Positions 26,738-37,223 of a stretch of DNA of 64,000 nt are shown in pieces. The DNA comes from Vibrio aestivus (GTDB lineage Bacteria > Pseudomonadota > Gammaproteobacteria > Enterobacterales > Vibrionaceae). The stretch is from assembly GCA_003263845.1 (NCBI GenBank), contig JYJN01000132.1, positions 1 through 64,000 on the forward strand. The letters are read 5' to 3'. A program made the position numbers and the translations under genes. Every line of letters begins with the position of its first letter. The first letter of the stretch is position 1. The notes beneath the pieces are model-generated. The model did not search any database and had not been told where the DNA came from. It saw only the letters and a program-made list of their open reading frames with translations.

Positions 26738-28348
26738 AACTGCTCTTCCTTAGGGAGATACACTGTCATTCGTGCTCCACTCTCCTTGTTGTTACTCATT
26801 TCTAGTTGTCCTTGATAACGAGAAGCCAGTTGATTAATTAAATACAAGCCAACTCCTCTCGTTGATGCTTTGCTAGACACCCCTTTCTCAATCAATTTGT
26901 CTGCATCAAACTCAGTAGGTAAGCCGCAGCCACCATCGATCACTTCTAATATGATCTCGTTACCATAATCGCTGATGGATACTTCAACACTTCGCCGCTC
27001 TTGCGCTATGTGTTGCTCCTTTTGAATAGCAGCGATAGTCGCATCAAACGCATTATCAATAAGATTGCCCAATACAGTGACGACATCTTCAGGATTAATA
27101 CGTGTAGGCAAAAACTCTAGTCGCGAACCCTCTTCAACTCTGAGTTCGAGCCCGAGTTCACGTGCACGCTCCGACTTTCCAAGTAGCATGCCTGCAATTA
27201 GGGGGTCTTTGACTGTCTCTCTCAAAAACTCAATCAAACTTTGATAGTGTGCCGTCTCTTGGCCTATCAGTTTTTGGACGCCTTCCAGCTCACCCATTTG
27301 AACGAGGCCGCTAATGGTATTGAGTTTATTTCTATGCTCATGAGTTTGTGAGCGAAGCATTTCTGCATAGGCCTTGGTTTGCGCCAATTGTTCGGTTAAT
27401 TCCGTAATGTCGTCACGCAGACGGAAGCTCGACACCGCGCCAACGACCTTTCCAGCCACAATGATTGGGCTTCGGTTCGCAATCAGCTTTTGATTGTTTA
27501 ACGTAAGGTTTATGTCGTGATCGGTCCCGCCCGTTTCGAGAACATTATGCAAATCGCTCTCTGGGATAACCTTGCGTAAAGGGCGGTTCATTGCATCTTG
27601 TTTGCGAATACCTAAAATACCGCAAGCGCTTTTATTAATGGACCTTAGATGCCCTTTGGCATCAATACTAATTATGCCCTCTTTGATGGTACTCATAGTG
27701 ACATCGAGCTCGACATATAAACGACCGATCTCTTCCGGCTCAAAGCCTAAGATTGCCTTTTGGAAGCGACGTGAGACATAGCTGGCCACCAACGCATTCA
27801 CACCCACCACTACAAAGGCCATCACTGTTAAGAATAAGAGGAAAGGCTCTACGCGATCTTGAAGCCGCTCTAGAAGATAGCCAACCGAAACCACACCGAT
27901 GATTTCGCCATTGGCGTCAAAGACAGCCGCTTTACCGCGAACAGAGTAGCCAGGGAGCCTTTAGCAAAAGAGATATAAGATTCACCATCAACCAAAGCGC
28001 GATTGTTATCACCACCTTTCATAGGCTTGCCGATGCGATCATCAACGGGGTGAACAAGTCGAATACCATCTTCGTCACCGATGACAATAAACGCCGCACC
28101 AATTAGCTCAGTCAACCGACGAAATCGGGCTTGAGATTCGCCTCAACACCATTCTCTATGAGTTCGACCACGACGTCGGATCCGGCCAAAAAAGACGCCA
28201 CTCCCTGAGCCTTGAGGCCCATTTCCTCTTCTTGCGCGTGTTTCACGTATGCAAACCCAGCCAACGCTAACATTAATAGCTGAACCAAGCCGGTTACTGT
28301 CATGATAATCAGCATTCGATGGCGAAAACTGATACGACTCCATTTCAT
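26734..28348 (-). CDS. CitA/DcuS-type sensor histidine kinase, two frame breaks
   Basis: 538 residues after correction. First membrane helix (about 12-34), periplasmic PAS-like sensor (RFRRLTELIGAAFIVIGD, GIRLVHPVDDRIGKPM, AAVFDANGEIIGVVSVGYL), second helix (FLLFLTVMAFVVVGVNALVA), cytoplasmic PAS (GIISIDAKGHLRSINKSACGILG), phospho-histidine in SQTHEHRNKLNTISGLVQMG, and HATPase (GNLIDNAFDA, GVGLYLINQLA). This is the DcuS/CitA/MalK design for sensing citrate or C4-dicarboxylates. Frame breaks: one A missing near 28137 and one G near 27950. The ATG at 28348 has AAAGGAG upstream. The ligand is unknown. Confidence 0.88.
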
Positions 28349-28651
28349 GATCACTCCTTTGTCACTCCAGTTTAAATTAACATCGAACAGCGCATTGCCC
28401 TATTGAGTCGTTACATAATTGTGAAGATACGATTACCCATGCCATAAAGGCCGTATAAATCGTAAACAAAAGTTCTAAACAAATATAAAACCGATTGAAT
28501 AGGTGATTCTAGTCACAAATATTTCCCCCCGTTTCATTGGTTAAAAAATAGACATTCCATTATACTAATTGGGTAGTTTGCATAAGGATGCAATGTAGTC
28601 TGAGCCAAAACAAAAACGATAAGGCTTTAGGTTAGACTAGAAGGAAATACT

Positions 28652-28876
28652 ATGAAACGGGACGTATTTGGGATTTGTTTATCTAAATCCATGCTGTCAA
28701 ATAACTTAGGTACAACGTTTACTCATGTAAGGGCGTATGAAGCACTTTCCGAGGCAGACGAACTCAGGGTGATCGAAGCTTACCCACAGATGTCTGGTAA
28801 AGAGGTACTAAGAAACATGCGAACCAACAACACTCTGACTTGGCGGGCAGAGTTTAGTTGTCCAAACATGAAGTAA
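28652..28876 (+). CDS. Small hypothetical protein (74 aa)
   Basis: ATG at 28652 preceded by AGAAGGAAATACT, a good ribosome site, and followed by a strong terminator at 28912, so it looks like a genuine monocistronic gene. It is soluble, with a helix-rich middle (EALSEADELRVIEAYPQMSGKEVLRNM) and two cysteines. I do not recognise the family. Confidence 0.6.
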   Translation: MKRDVFGICLSKSMLSNNLGTTFTHVRAYEALSEADELRVIEAYPQMSGKEVLRNMRTNNTLTWRAEFSCPNMK

Positions 28877-28911
28877 GCCTATGTAGTGAATATAATCTAT
28901 GTAGTTAATCT

Positions 28912-28943
28912 AAAAAGCCACGATGTCAATCGTGGCTTTTTTT
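28912..28943 (+). terminator. Terminator after the 74-aa gene
   Basis: AAAAAGCCACGAT (28912-28924) pairs with ATCGTGGCTTTTT (28929-28941). Runs on both sides make it usable by the converging patatin gene as well. Confidence 0.85.
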
Positions 28944-28963
28944 AATGCTTGGCATTGGGAAAC

Positions 28964-29829
28964 TTACAAACAGAAGTGGCAGTTTTCTTCTGTCAGACCA
29001 TGCTCTCCTCTGATATTAATCAAATGCGCTTGCCCAGCAGTTCTTCCCATCTCGTATCCGTCATCCAACAAAGTTTGGTTCATCGTGAGCCGCTTCACTG
29101 AAAAATCTTCCGGCGGCGCAATCACTCGTACTAACGCATCTTTAGGTGGGTTTCGAATGAAATCGAGCGACGCATTGTAACGTTCTGCTCGTTTTCTCAT
29201 TGAGTTCGCGATTTCAGGATGTCGTTTTAACAGCCTGCCCATAAACCACTGACTACGCGATTTAGGCATCTCATAGCTTAAGGGATGTGACAAAATCACG
29301 GTAATCTCTTTGGCCCCTCGCTATACGCTTCCTTAACTGGAATTGAATCAGCGACACCACCGTCAGTGTAACAGCCTCCTGAAAAGCAAGGGGTTTGCTT
29401 GTAAGCTATCGGCAATGCCGTTGTAGCTTCAATAGCTTTAGCGAAGTTTTGAGGCGTCACTTGATAGTAGTCTGCATCACCCGTTTCGATGTTTGTCGCG
29501 GCGGCAAGAAATGGCGTGGACGAAAACATCTTCTGTTGATCGAAAGGAAATCGTCGATTCGATTCATCAAACAGCCATTGCACATCGATAAGGTTGCCCC
29601 CTTTTATAAACCTCATCGGATCAAAAAATCGTTTCTGGGTCGCAAGCTCGGTAATCACTCGATAACTTCGTTTTGGCTGCTTAGCCAAATATCCAATCAA
29701 ATTGGACGCCCCAGCAGACACGCCCATCACAAAATCATGATCATCGTGGTTTTCTTCTAGAAAAGCATCTAATACACCCGCTGCGAATATGCCGCGCATT
29801 GCTCCACCTTCGACCACCAAAGCTTTCAT
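28964..29829 (-). CDS. Patatin-like phospholipase, one frame break
   Basis: 288 residues after correction. Oxyanion motif VVEGGAMRGIFAAGVL, nucleophile in MGVSAGASNLIGYL (GxSxG), and the second catalytic residue in YTDGGVADSIPVKEA (DGG): a complete Ser-Asp dyad. One G is missing from a run at 29317-29320. With it the text continues YSEGAKEITVILSHP into the C-terminal part. Closest in layout to YjjU-type patatins, acyl hydrolases acting on phospholipids; it has no signal peptide, so probably intracellular. Target lipid unknown. Confidence 0.88.
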
Positions 29830-30057
29830 TATCTATCTACTCATATTGACTCGTTTTCTTTGGTAACAGAATAAGTAAATGGAAAGCACGAATAAAATCG
29901 AAGTTTACAATTACTACGATAGATAAATTCTATCGATAATCATAATCCAAACAAAGCTGCAACCTCTATAATGCAATTTATATCGATGAATTTACACAAA
30001 ATATTTACTATTATATCAACAATGATTTAACAAGCCCCCATCCAAGGAAGGACGTTT

Positions 30058-31099
30058 ATGCCACTAGGCCAGACTCCAGACAAACCGACCATACTTGTCG
30101 TCGATGATATCCCTGACAATATTCATACACTGTCAGGGGTTCTCTCTTCCGACTTCAAAATCAAAGCAGCAACCAACGGGCAGAAAGCACTACAGATCGC
30201 AGCCGGTTCTCCTAAGCCTCATTTGATTCTGCTCGATATCATGATGCCGGAAATGGATGGCTACGAAGTGTGTGAAAAGCTGAAAAGTAACCCCTATACC
30301 GCTGAGATTCCGGTCATCTTTGTCACGGCAAAAGCCGAGGTCGTTGACGAAGAAAAAAGGCTTTATGATGGGCGCCGTAGACTATATTACCAAACCGATT
30401 AGCCCCCCTATCGTAAAGGCGCGCGTAAAAACCCACATTGCACTGCACAATCAAAACCTAGATTTAGCAGAGCAAGTGAAAGAGCGCACTCAACAACTTG
30501 AGCAAAGCCGCTTAGAAATCATCCAACGCCTGGGCCGCGCTGCTGAATACAAAGATAACGAGACTGGAATGCACGTTGTCAGAATGAGCCATTACTCGCG
30601 TATTCTTGCAGAGCAGTTAGATGTCAGCAAACGCTGGGTTGAACTCATCTTCCATGCATCGCCAATGCATGACATCGGCAAAATCGGGATTCCTGATCGC
30701 GTTCTTCGCAAACCCGGTAAACTCGACAATGAAGAGTGGGATGTAATGCAACAACATGTCCAAATTGGTGGCGATATCATTGGCGACAGCGACTCAGCCC
30801 TACTGAAATTGGCGCAAGAAATCGCCCTTTATCACCATGAAAAATGGGATGGCAGTGGCTATCCTCATAAAGTTGCCGGAGAAGACATTCCACTGAGTGC
30901 GAGAATCGTCGCAATCGCAGACGTATTTGATGCGCTCACCAGTGAAAGGCCCTATAAAAAAGCGTGGCCCGTTGAAAAAGCCATTGGTCTTATCGAAGAA
31001 GAAGCTGGGAAACACTTCGATCCGACTCTTGTTCCAATCTTCATCAGCAAACTGGACGAGATGTTGGAAATCCGAGACTCATTCAAAGACGAATTTTAG
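30058..31099 (+). CDS. Response regulator with HD-GYP domain (RpfG type), one frame break
   Basis: 346 residues after removing one A from the run at 30355-30360. Receiver domain with LVVDDIPDN, phospho-acceptor in LILLDIMMPEMDGYE and lysine of ITKPISP. The HD-GYP domain has metal and catalytic motifs HDIGKIGIPD, HHEKWDGSGYP and ADVFDALTSERPYK, all intact, so it should hydrolyse c-di-GMP. It is followed at 18 bp by a large hybrid histidine kinase gene, its likely cognate sensor, in one operon. Confidence 0.92.
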
Positions 31100-31117
31100 T
31101 ATTTAAAAGGATATTTA

Positions 31118-34100
31118 ATGAATCAAGCAAACGCGCATGCGGCTGATTCCAAGCGCATTCTCATTGGCTTTTTTATTGCTTCATTTTTACTTTTGGTTGC
31201 GGGAACCATCGCGTGGTTTTCATTAAGTGAGCGCTTTGAAACTGTCGAGCAATACTCGACGGATGCTCAAATAGCCGCAAATCTTGGTAGCTTAAAGGTC
31301 AGCGAGCAAAATTACATTCGCCTACCCAACCCCGATATGGCGCAAGACACCATAGGGCTGTTTAAAGAAGTAGAGATGCTCATTGCAAGGGGGTTGAACA
31401 AGGCCTAAGTCCAGAAGCAAGTGAACTGATCGCTACCTACTCTGCTCAGTTTAAAGAGTATGTTGAAACAGAATCCAAGCGCCAAGAGACTCGTGTTCTG
31501 ATGGCAACCTTCGCCGACAACGCGAGTGACACCATTCATCATGCCCTCACTCAACAAAAGGAGCTGATTGAAAAGGGGGTTGAGCAAGTCGATAAGTTAA
31601 GTACTCATGTAAAAATGACGACGCAGCAAGCCATTGAAGCTCAAAGACTCGTCACTCAAATCGCCAACACACAGAACTATGAAAAAGGTTATGTGTTGGA
31701 AGGTGAGCATTCTCTGTTTCGTCAAGCACAGCTTGAGCTGCAACAAATTGATTCAACCATTAAATATCTCGAAGCGACTCTCACGACTCAAGAGAGCCAG
31801 GACCTCCTTAGATTAATCAAGAATGCCAAAAACCGTTACTACGTAACATTCACCCAACTTAGAAGCCTCAAGAATATCAATTCACAGTTGAAAACAAACA
31901 TTATCGGCCAAGTTGATATTGCTGGTGGAGAACTGACGCGATCTGCCATTGCACTTCGTGCGCATCTGCAAGAGACGCTAAACCAACACCAACAAGGTGT
32001 GTCAAGCTTGCAAACTGAGGTCAATCACCGCTTAGATCTCAACACCGCACTCCTTCAGCTTCAAGAAATCAACAGTAACATCAAAAAGTACTATCGCGAC
32101 TACTCAGCTTCTGTCGGCCCACATCAGCAAGAGACCAACGCAGATATGGTTGAAGCTCTGTTAGACGATGTGTTTACGTTGTTGGTTGAGCTTGAACCTA
32201 AGCTGCACAATGTTCGAGAAAGAGAAAAATCAGATATGCTCAAGCGAAACGCTGAATCTTATCTGACAGCTTTCCATCAGCTTAGAGAGCTTGATCTGCA
32301 AGCGACAGGCAATATAAACCAGCTCAATCGCCACTACATCGCGCTATCTGCAATGGCAGAATCTGCCTATTCTGAGCGCCGCGATATTGTCATGGGCTCA
32401 CAAAACCTCACTATGTACCTTGCTATTGGCGGTGTTTTCTTCATTTTGATGCTCTTTTTGCTTGGCCTTTTAGCGAATAAATCGCAATCTGCATTGCAAC
32501 GTTTTGCGGAGCAACTCGAAGTCGCCCGTGATCAAGCAGATGCGGCCAACCAAGCGAAATCCGATTTCCTTGCAAACATGAGCCATGAGATTCGTACGCC
32601 TATGAATGCCATCATTGGTATGAGTTACTTGGCGCTTAAAACGGAACTCACCAACGCTCAGCGGAACTACATTCACAAGGTTAAACTGTCTGCTGATTCC
32701 CTATTAGGCCTAATCAACGACATTCTGGATTTCTCCAAGATCGAGGCAGGTAAACTTGATATTGAAAATGTCGATTTCCACCTTCAGAACGTTCTCGACA
32801 ATATCACTAATCTTATTGGGCTTAGAGCGTCAGAACGCGAGCTAGAACTTCTGATACACATCGACCGAGATGTACCGACCAACCTTGTCGGCGACCCGTT
32901 AAGGCTTGGTCAGATCCTGATTAATCTCGCCAATAATGCAGTTAAGTTTACTGAAGAAGGTGAGATTAAGATTCACGCGAAGGTAGAGAAGCGTGATGGC
33001 GACAACGTCACCCTGCGCTTTTCTGTGACCGACAGCGGGATTGGAATGACGCCAGAGCAAACGGCTAAGCTGTTTAGTAAGTTTACCCAAGCAGACTCTT
33101 CTACCACGCGAAAGTATGGCGGTACAGGCTTGGGCCTTGCTATCAGTAAGCAGCTCAGCCAAATGATGGGCGGCGACATTTCAGTAACCAGTGAATTTGG
33201 CAAAGGCTCGACGTTCACCTTTACCGTCGATATGGCGGTGAGCCATACCCTAGCGGAAGAAGTGATCGATGTTCCTGTCCCACTCAACGAACTTAATGTT
33301 CTCATTGTTGATGACAACGCGACAGCACGTCTGATTGTCGAAGATATTCTGCAATCTCTTGGCTTCCAAACCACCAGCGTAAGTCGAGTCGATAAGGCGT
33401 TAGACACCGTTGCCGACTCTCTAGAAACTGGTACTCCATTTGACCTGATTATTTCAGATTGGCAGATGCCTGGTAAAACGGGTGTCGACTTTGTAGAGAC
33501 GCTCTACAGTCAATACGCTGTGAATGACTTGCCGCGTATTTTGATGCTCACCGCATTTGGTCGTGAGGAGCTGCAAGAATCGATGATCAAGCGTCAACTG
33601 CCTGAAACTATGATTCTCGACAAGCCAGTCACCTCTTCTCACCTATTCGATGCGATCGTTACGCTATTTGGTATTGAGAGTGGACGAGTCAGTCGCTCGG
33701 AGCTTGATGAACAAGCTCAGCTGGCTAACGTACAGAAACTGGCTGGCGCTCACCTGCTTCTCGTTGAAGATAACGAGATTAACCAAGAGTTAGCGATTGA
33801 GCTGCTAGAAAGTCAACAAATCAAAGTAACGGTAGCGAACAACGGCCGTGAAGCCATTGATTACTACAAAGCTAATGATTACGACGGCATTCTAATGGAC
33901 TGCCAAATGCCAATCATGAATGGCTACGAAGCAACTGAAATGATTCGCGGTCAGCTTGAAGATAAGAAAATTCCAATCATCGCCATGACGGCCAATGTCA
34001 TGGAACGTGACAAAGAGAAAGCCGAACAGTCAGGCATGAACGACATCATCGCTAAACCAATAGATGTAGGTTCCATGTTCGCGACGCTAGCTCAATGGAT

Positions 34101-34743
34101 CACTCCTAAACAAAAAGCAGTATCGGTTCAACCGTTAGCGGATACTGCCGATGGTGTTCCACAAGGCGAGGTAGTCATCCCCGAACTGACGAGTATCGAC
34201 ACGCAAACCGGTTTGGCCAGAGCAAATAAAGATACTCGACTGTATTCACGCTTATTAAGACGCTTTGTTGAGAGCTATCAAGATCAGGCACAAGTAACCG
34301 AAGCAATATCTAAGGCAGATGAAGGCGCGAAACGTTACGTTCATAGTTTGAAAGGAGTATCGGGCAATATCGGGGCGCAAGCTCTCCACGAAACCGCGGC
34401 ATCCTATGAGCAAGACTTAAGTAACTCAGAACTTAAGCAAACCTTGCTTGCAGAGCTCAAGACTGTCGTAAACGAACTCATCGCACAGCTTGATTTAGCT
34501 TCGAGTGACAACAATGCCTCTGGCTCATCAGAAAGCGATAACGCCTTCGATTCCGCGGTGTTTAACAAGTTGATCCAACTGGTCGAAGATAGTGATACAG
34601 AAGCGTTGGATTTACTCGATAGTCTACCAAGCAGCGAAACCGTTGGGCTTACGTCAGGTGAACTTGGCAAGGTGCATCGCGCATTAGAGGACTTTGATTT
34701 TGATGCCGCGATTGAGCTACTGAATTCAAAACAGCATAAATAG
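31118..34743 (+). CDS. Hybrid sensor kinase with two receivers and Hpt, one frame break
   Basis: 1208 residues after restoring one G near 31404 (AAGGCC should be AAGGGCC). N-terminal helix (about 13-35), a long helical periplasmic sensor of about 380 residues, second helix ([22 protein letters not shown]), then HisKA ([17 protein letters not shown]), HATPase ([18 protein letters not shown]), receiver 1 ([23 protein letters not shown]), receiver 2 ([27 protein letters not shown]) and Hpt ([14 protein letters not shown]). All phospho sites are present. The upstream HD-GYP regulator is the probable output, linking the signal to c-di-GMP breakdown. Confidence 0.92.
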
Positions 34744-34760
34744 AACAACGTCAAAATCAA

Positions 34761-34791
34761 AAAGGGAGTCGATAATCGACTCCCTTTCTGT
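34761..34791 (+). terminator. Terminator of the HD-GYP/hybrid kinase operon
   Basis: AAAGGGAGTCGAT (34761-34773) pairs with ATCGACTCCCTTT (34775-34787). It also lies at the 3' end of the converging cobA gene. Confidence 0.8.
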
Positions 34792-34816
34792 TTTCAAAAT
34801 CTAGCTGATTGAACCC

Positions 34817-35596
34817 TTACTGGAACCAGTTTAGTTTCTCATGCAAAGACGTCACGCTACCAACAACAATAAGCGCTGGGCTTTTTGCAGACTTCGCCAT
34901 CTCGGCAAGTTCACTCAATTGACCTGTCAGAACCTTTTGTTCTTTACGCGTACCATTTTCAATGATCGCACATGGCATGTCTTCATCGAAATTGTTAGCC
35001 AGTAATTGCTGCTGAATGTAGCCGCTCTGCTTAAGGCCCATGTAAAATACCAACGTATTATTAGGTTGTGCGAGCGACTCCCACAAGATCTCTTTGCCAT
35101 CTTTTTGAACGTGGCCAGTAATAAACTGCACACTCTGTGCGTGATCTCGGTGAGTAAGTGGAATCCCAGCATATGACGTTGCGCCTGCAGCTGCTGTGAT
35201 CCCTGGAATCACTTCAAAACTCACACCCTGCTCTGCCAACAACTCTAACTCTTCACCGCCACGGCCAAAAATAAAGGAATCCCCTCCCTTCAAACGAACG
35301 ACGTGTTTTCCTTCTTTAGCTTTGTCTGCCAAAATTTGGTTGATCTGATCTTGTGGTACGTAGTGAAAGTCGAGCTGTTTGCCGACATAAATCATTTCTG
35401 CGTCTTTGTTGGCGAGATCAATGATATCTTGAGACACCAAACGATCGTATACAACCACATCTGCTTGTTGAATAACGCGATAACCTTTTACCGTTAGTAG
35501 ATCTGGGTCACCCGGCCCTGCGCCAACTAACGATACAAAACCCGCCTTCTGCTTTGGCGCTTGATACTGATTTGGCGATTGATAACTGTCTGACAT
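34817..35596 (-). CDS. cobA: Uroporphyrinogen-III C-methyltransferase (SUMT)
   Basis: Uses S-adenosylmethionine to methylate uroporphyrinogen III twice, giving precorrin-2 for siroheme. 259 residues with [67 protein letters not shown] and TLVFYMGL, the full set of SUMT motifs. I chose ATG 35596 (MSDSYQ); an alternative start seven codons upstream is possible. It is the last gene of the nirB-nirD-nirC-cobA group. Siroheme is the NirB cofactor, which explains the linkage. A terminator after nirC suggests cobA may also have its own promoter. It has no CysG dehydrogenase/chelatase part. Confidence 0.93.
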   Translation of the reverse strand: MSDSYQSPNQYQAPKQKAGFVSLVGAGPGDPDLLTVKGYRVIQQADVVVYDRLVSQDIIDLANKDAEMIYVGKQLDFHYVPQDQINQILADKAKEGKHVVRLKGGDSFIFGRGGEELELLAEQGVSFEVIPGITAAAGATSYAGIPLTHRDHAQSVQFITGHVQKDGKEILWESLAQPNNTLVFYMGLKQSGYIQQQLLANNFDEDMPCAIIENGTRKEQKVLTGQLSELAEMAKSAKSPALIVVGSVTSLHEKLNWFQ

Positions 35597-35810
35597 TCTG
35601 TGCTCCAAACGATTCAATTCCTTTGAATCTACAACTTTGTGAATTTATTGTTTTACTTGTTTTCCTTACAACTATTAAGACTATCAGTTGTTGAAGGAAA
35701 ACATCAGCATTAATTTGAACTAAGTCGGAAATATTTATAACCAAATGATCTAATTGAGTAGTTCCTTTAATGACGGTTCTGAGCATCAGTCCATTGGCAC
35801 TTCACTAAGA

Positions 35811-35847
35811 ACAAAAAAAGAGCCCCAAGTACCGATCCTTGGGGCTC
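35811..35847 (-). terminator. Terminator after nirC
   Basis: AGAGCCCCAAG (35819-35829) pairs with CTTGGGGCTCT (35837-35847). The A-run at 35813-35819 gives the U-run on the minus strand. It lies 38 bp past the nirC stop and before cobA. Confidence 0.8.
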
Positions 35848-35884
35848 TATTCATTCAATCTAGTTATAAAACTTTTCGTGGCGA

Positions 35885-36736
35885 CTATTTAGCTTCAAAT
35901 GCTGGTTTAGCTTCAACCACTTCTTCTGAATCTAGCGCAGGCGCTGTTTTTGCGTGCGTTAGGTATAGAGGAATACATGTAAATACTAGACCGCCAACAA
36001 TGTTACCTAGAATAGTTGGGATAAGGTTGTAGTTCAGCCAAGTTGCGATGCCAAAATCTGCACCTAGCATCATGCCCAATGGGAATAGGAACATGTTTAC
36101 GACTGCGTGTTCAAATACTAGCGCGAAGAAGATAAAGATTGGGAACCACATCGCTGCAATACGGCCACTTAGGCGTTTCGCTGTCATGTTACCAATTACG
36201 CCTAGACACACCATTAGGTTACACAGAATGCCGCGAACGAAACAAGTGATCCAACCGTTCACACCTAGCTCTTCAAAGCCTGCTGAACGTGCTGTTGATG
36301 CATTGATGATGGTTTTTGCTACTGCTCCGCCATCAGTTGTGAAGTTATGCGTCATAGACAGCGTTACGATGTACGCGATAAAGATTGAACCTAGTAGGTT
36401 ACCTAGGCCAACCAAACCCCAGCAACGTAGAACGCGGTTCCAAGTAATGCCCGGGCGGTTTTCAAATTTTGCTAATGGAGCAAGACCAAATACACCTGTC
36501 ACTAGGTCGTAACCCATGATACTCAAGATGACAAAGCCAACTGGGAACACTAGCGCACCAACAACACCGATACCAGTTTGGGTAATTGTGGTTAGTGCTA
36601 GTACAACCGCAAGTGAAAGGATGATACCAGCCATAAAGCCGCGCAAGATTAGGTCACGCGCGTTGGTTTTTGTTTTAGCTTCACCAACGTTAATCATCGT
36701 TTGCACGAATTCAGCAGGTTTAAAGTCAGACATCAT
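35885..36736 (-). CDS. nirC: Formate/nitrite transporter, NirC type
   Basis: 283 residues, six membrane helices of the FNT channel family: GFMAGIILSLAVVLALTT, GYDLVTGVFGLAPLAKF, NLLGSIFIAYIVTLSM, WITCFVRGILCNLMVCLGVIGNMTAK with the conserved GxxCN element, FFALVFEHAVVNMFLFPLGMML with the pore histidine (EHAVVNMF), and NIVGGLVFTCIPLYL. Moves nitrite across the inner membrane for NirBD. GGAGAGACA precedes the start. Third gene of the nir operon. Confidence 0.9.
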   Translation of the reverse strand: MMSDFKPAEFVQTMINVGEAKTKTNARDLILRGFMAGIILSLAVVLALTTITQTGIGVVGALVFPVGFVILSIMGYDLVTGVFGLAPLAKFENRPGITWNRVLRCWGLVGLGNLLGSIFIAYIVTLSMTHNFTTDGGAVAKTIINASTARSAGFEELGVNGWITCFVRGILCNLMVCLGVIGNMTAKRLSGRIAAMWFPIFIFFALVFEHAVVNMFLFPLGMMLGADFGIATWLNYNLIPTILGNIVGGLVFTCIPLYLTHAKTAPALDSEEVVEAKPAFEAK

Positions 36737-36883
36737 TGTCTCTCCGTAAGTTTAAAAAGATTAAAAAGTTAATAGGGAAAGGCTCCTCGCTTTAGCGACC
36801 CTACTTCGAAAAGCGGGAACCTTTAATCTATTGACTCTTCAATTTAGGCTCACCGTCATCAATGAGCCCATTTGATTTATCAA

Positions 36884-37207
36884 TTAGCCAGCAATCTCAA
36901 CTGCGCCTTTTACAACTCGCGCTTTGAACGCTTTCACGCTGAAACGCTCGTCTTCCATGCACGCACCTGTTGCAAGGTTAAAGTGCTGTTTTTTAAGCGG
37001 ACTTGCTACCCAAAGCTCTCCTTTGTGCTCACCAATCAAACCGCGTGATAACACGTTTGATCGCGCAAATGGGTCCATATTGCTGATTGCAAACACTTCT
37101 TCCGCTTCTGAAGGACGGAAGACTGCCACTTGTTGGTCTTTTACCAGTGCACATACGCCAGTGCCTGGAACGATGTCTGTGATGTCACATACTTTTTCAA
37201 ATGCCAT
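36884..37207 (-). CDS. nirD: Nitrite reductase (NADH) small subunit
   Basis: 107 residues, Rieske-like fold but without the Cys/His cluster ligands: VCDITDIVPGTGVCALVKDQQVAVFR, NVLSRGLIGEHKGELWVASPLKKQHFNLATG. This loss of ligands is normal for NirD. Partner of NirB in cytoplasmic NADH-dependent reduction of nitrite to ammonium. Starts 16 bp after nirB. Confidence 0.95.
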   Translation of the reverse strand: MAFEKVCDITDIVPGTGVCALVKDQQVAVFRPSEAEEVFAISNMDPFARSNVLSRGLIGEHKGELWVASPLKKQHFNLATGACMEDERFSVKAFKARVVKGAVEIAG

Positions 37208-37223
37208 GATGCCTACTCCGCTC

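Noticed and set aside
36048-36749. Two plus-strand frames opposite nirC
   Set aside because: They are shadows of nirC, which has complete FNT-family features.
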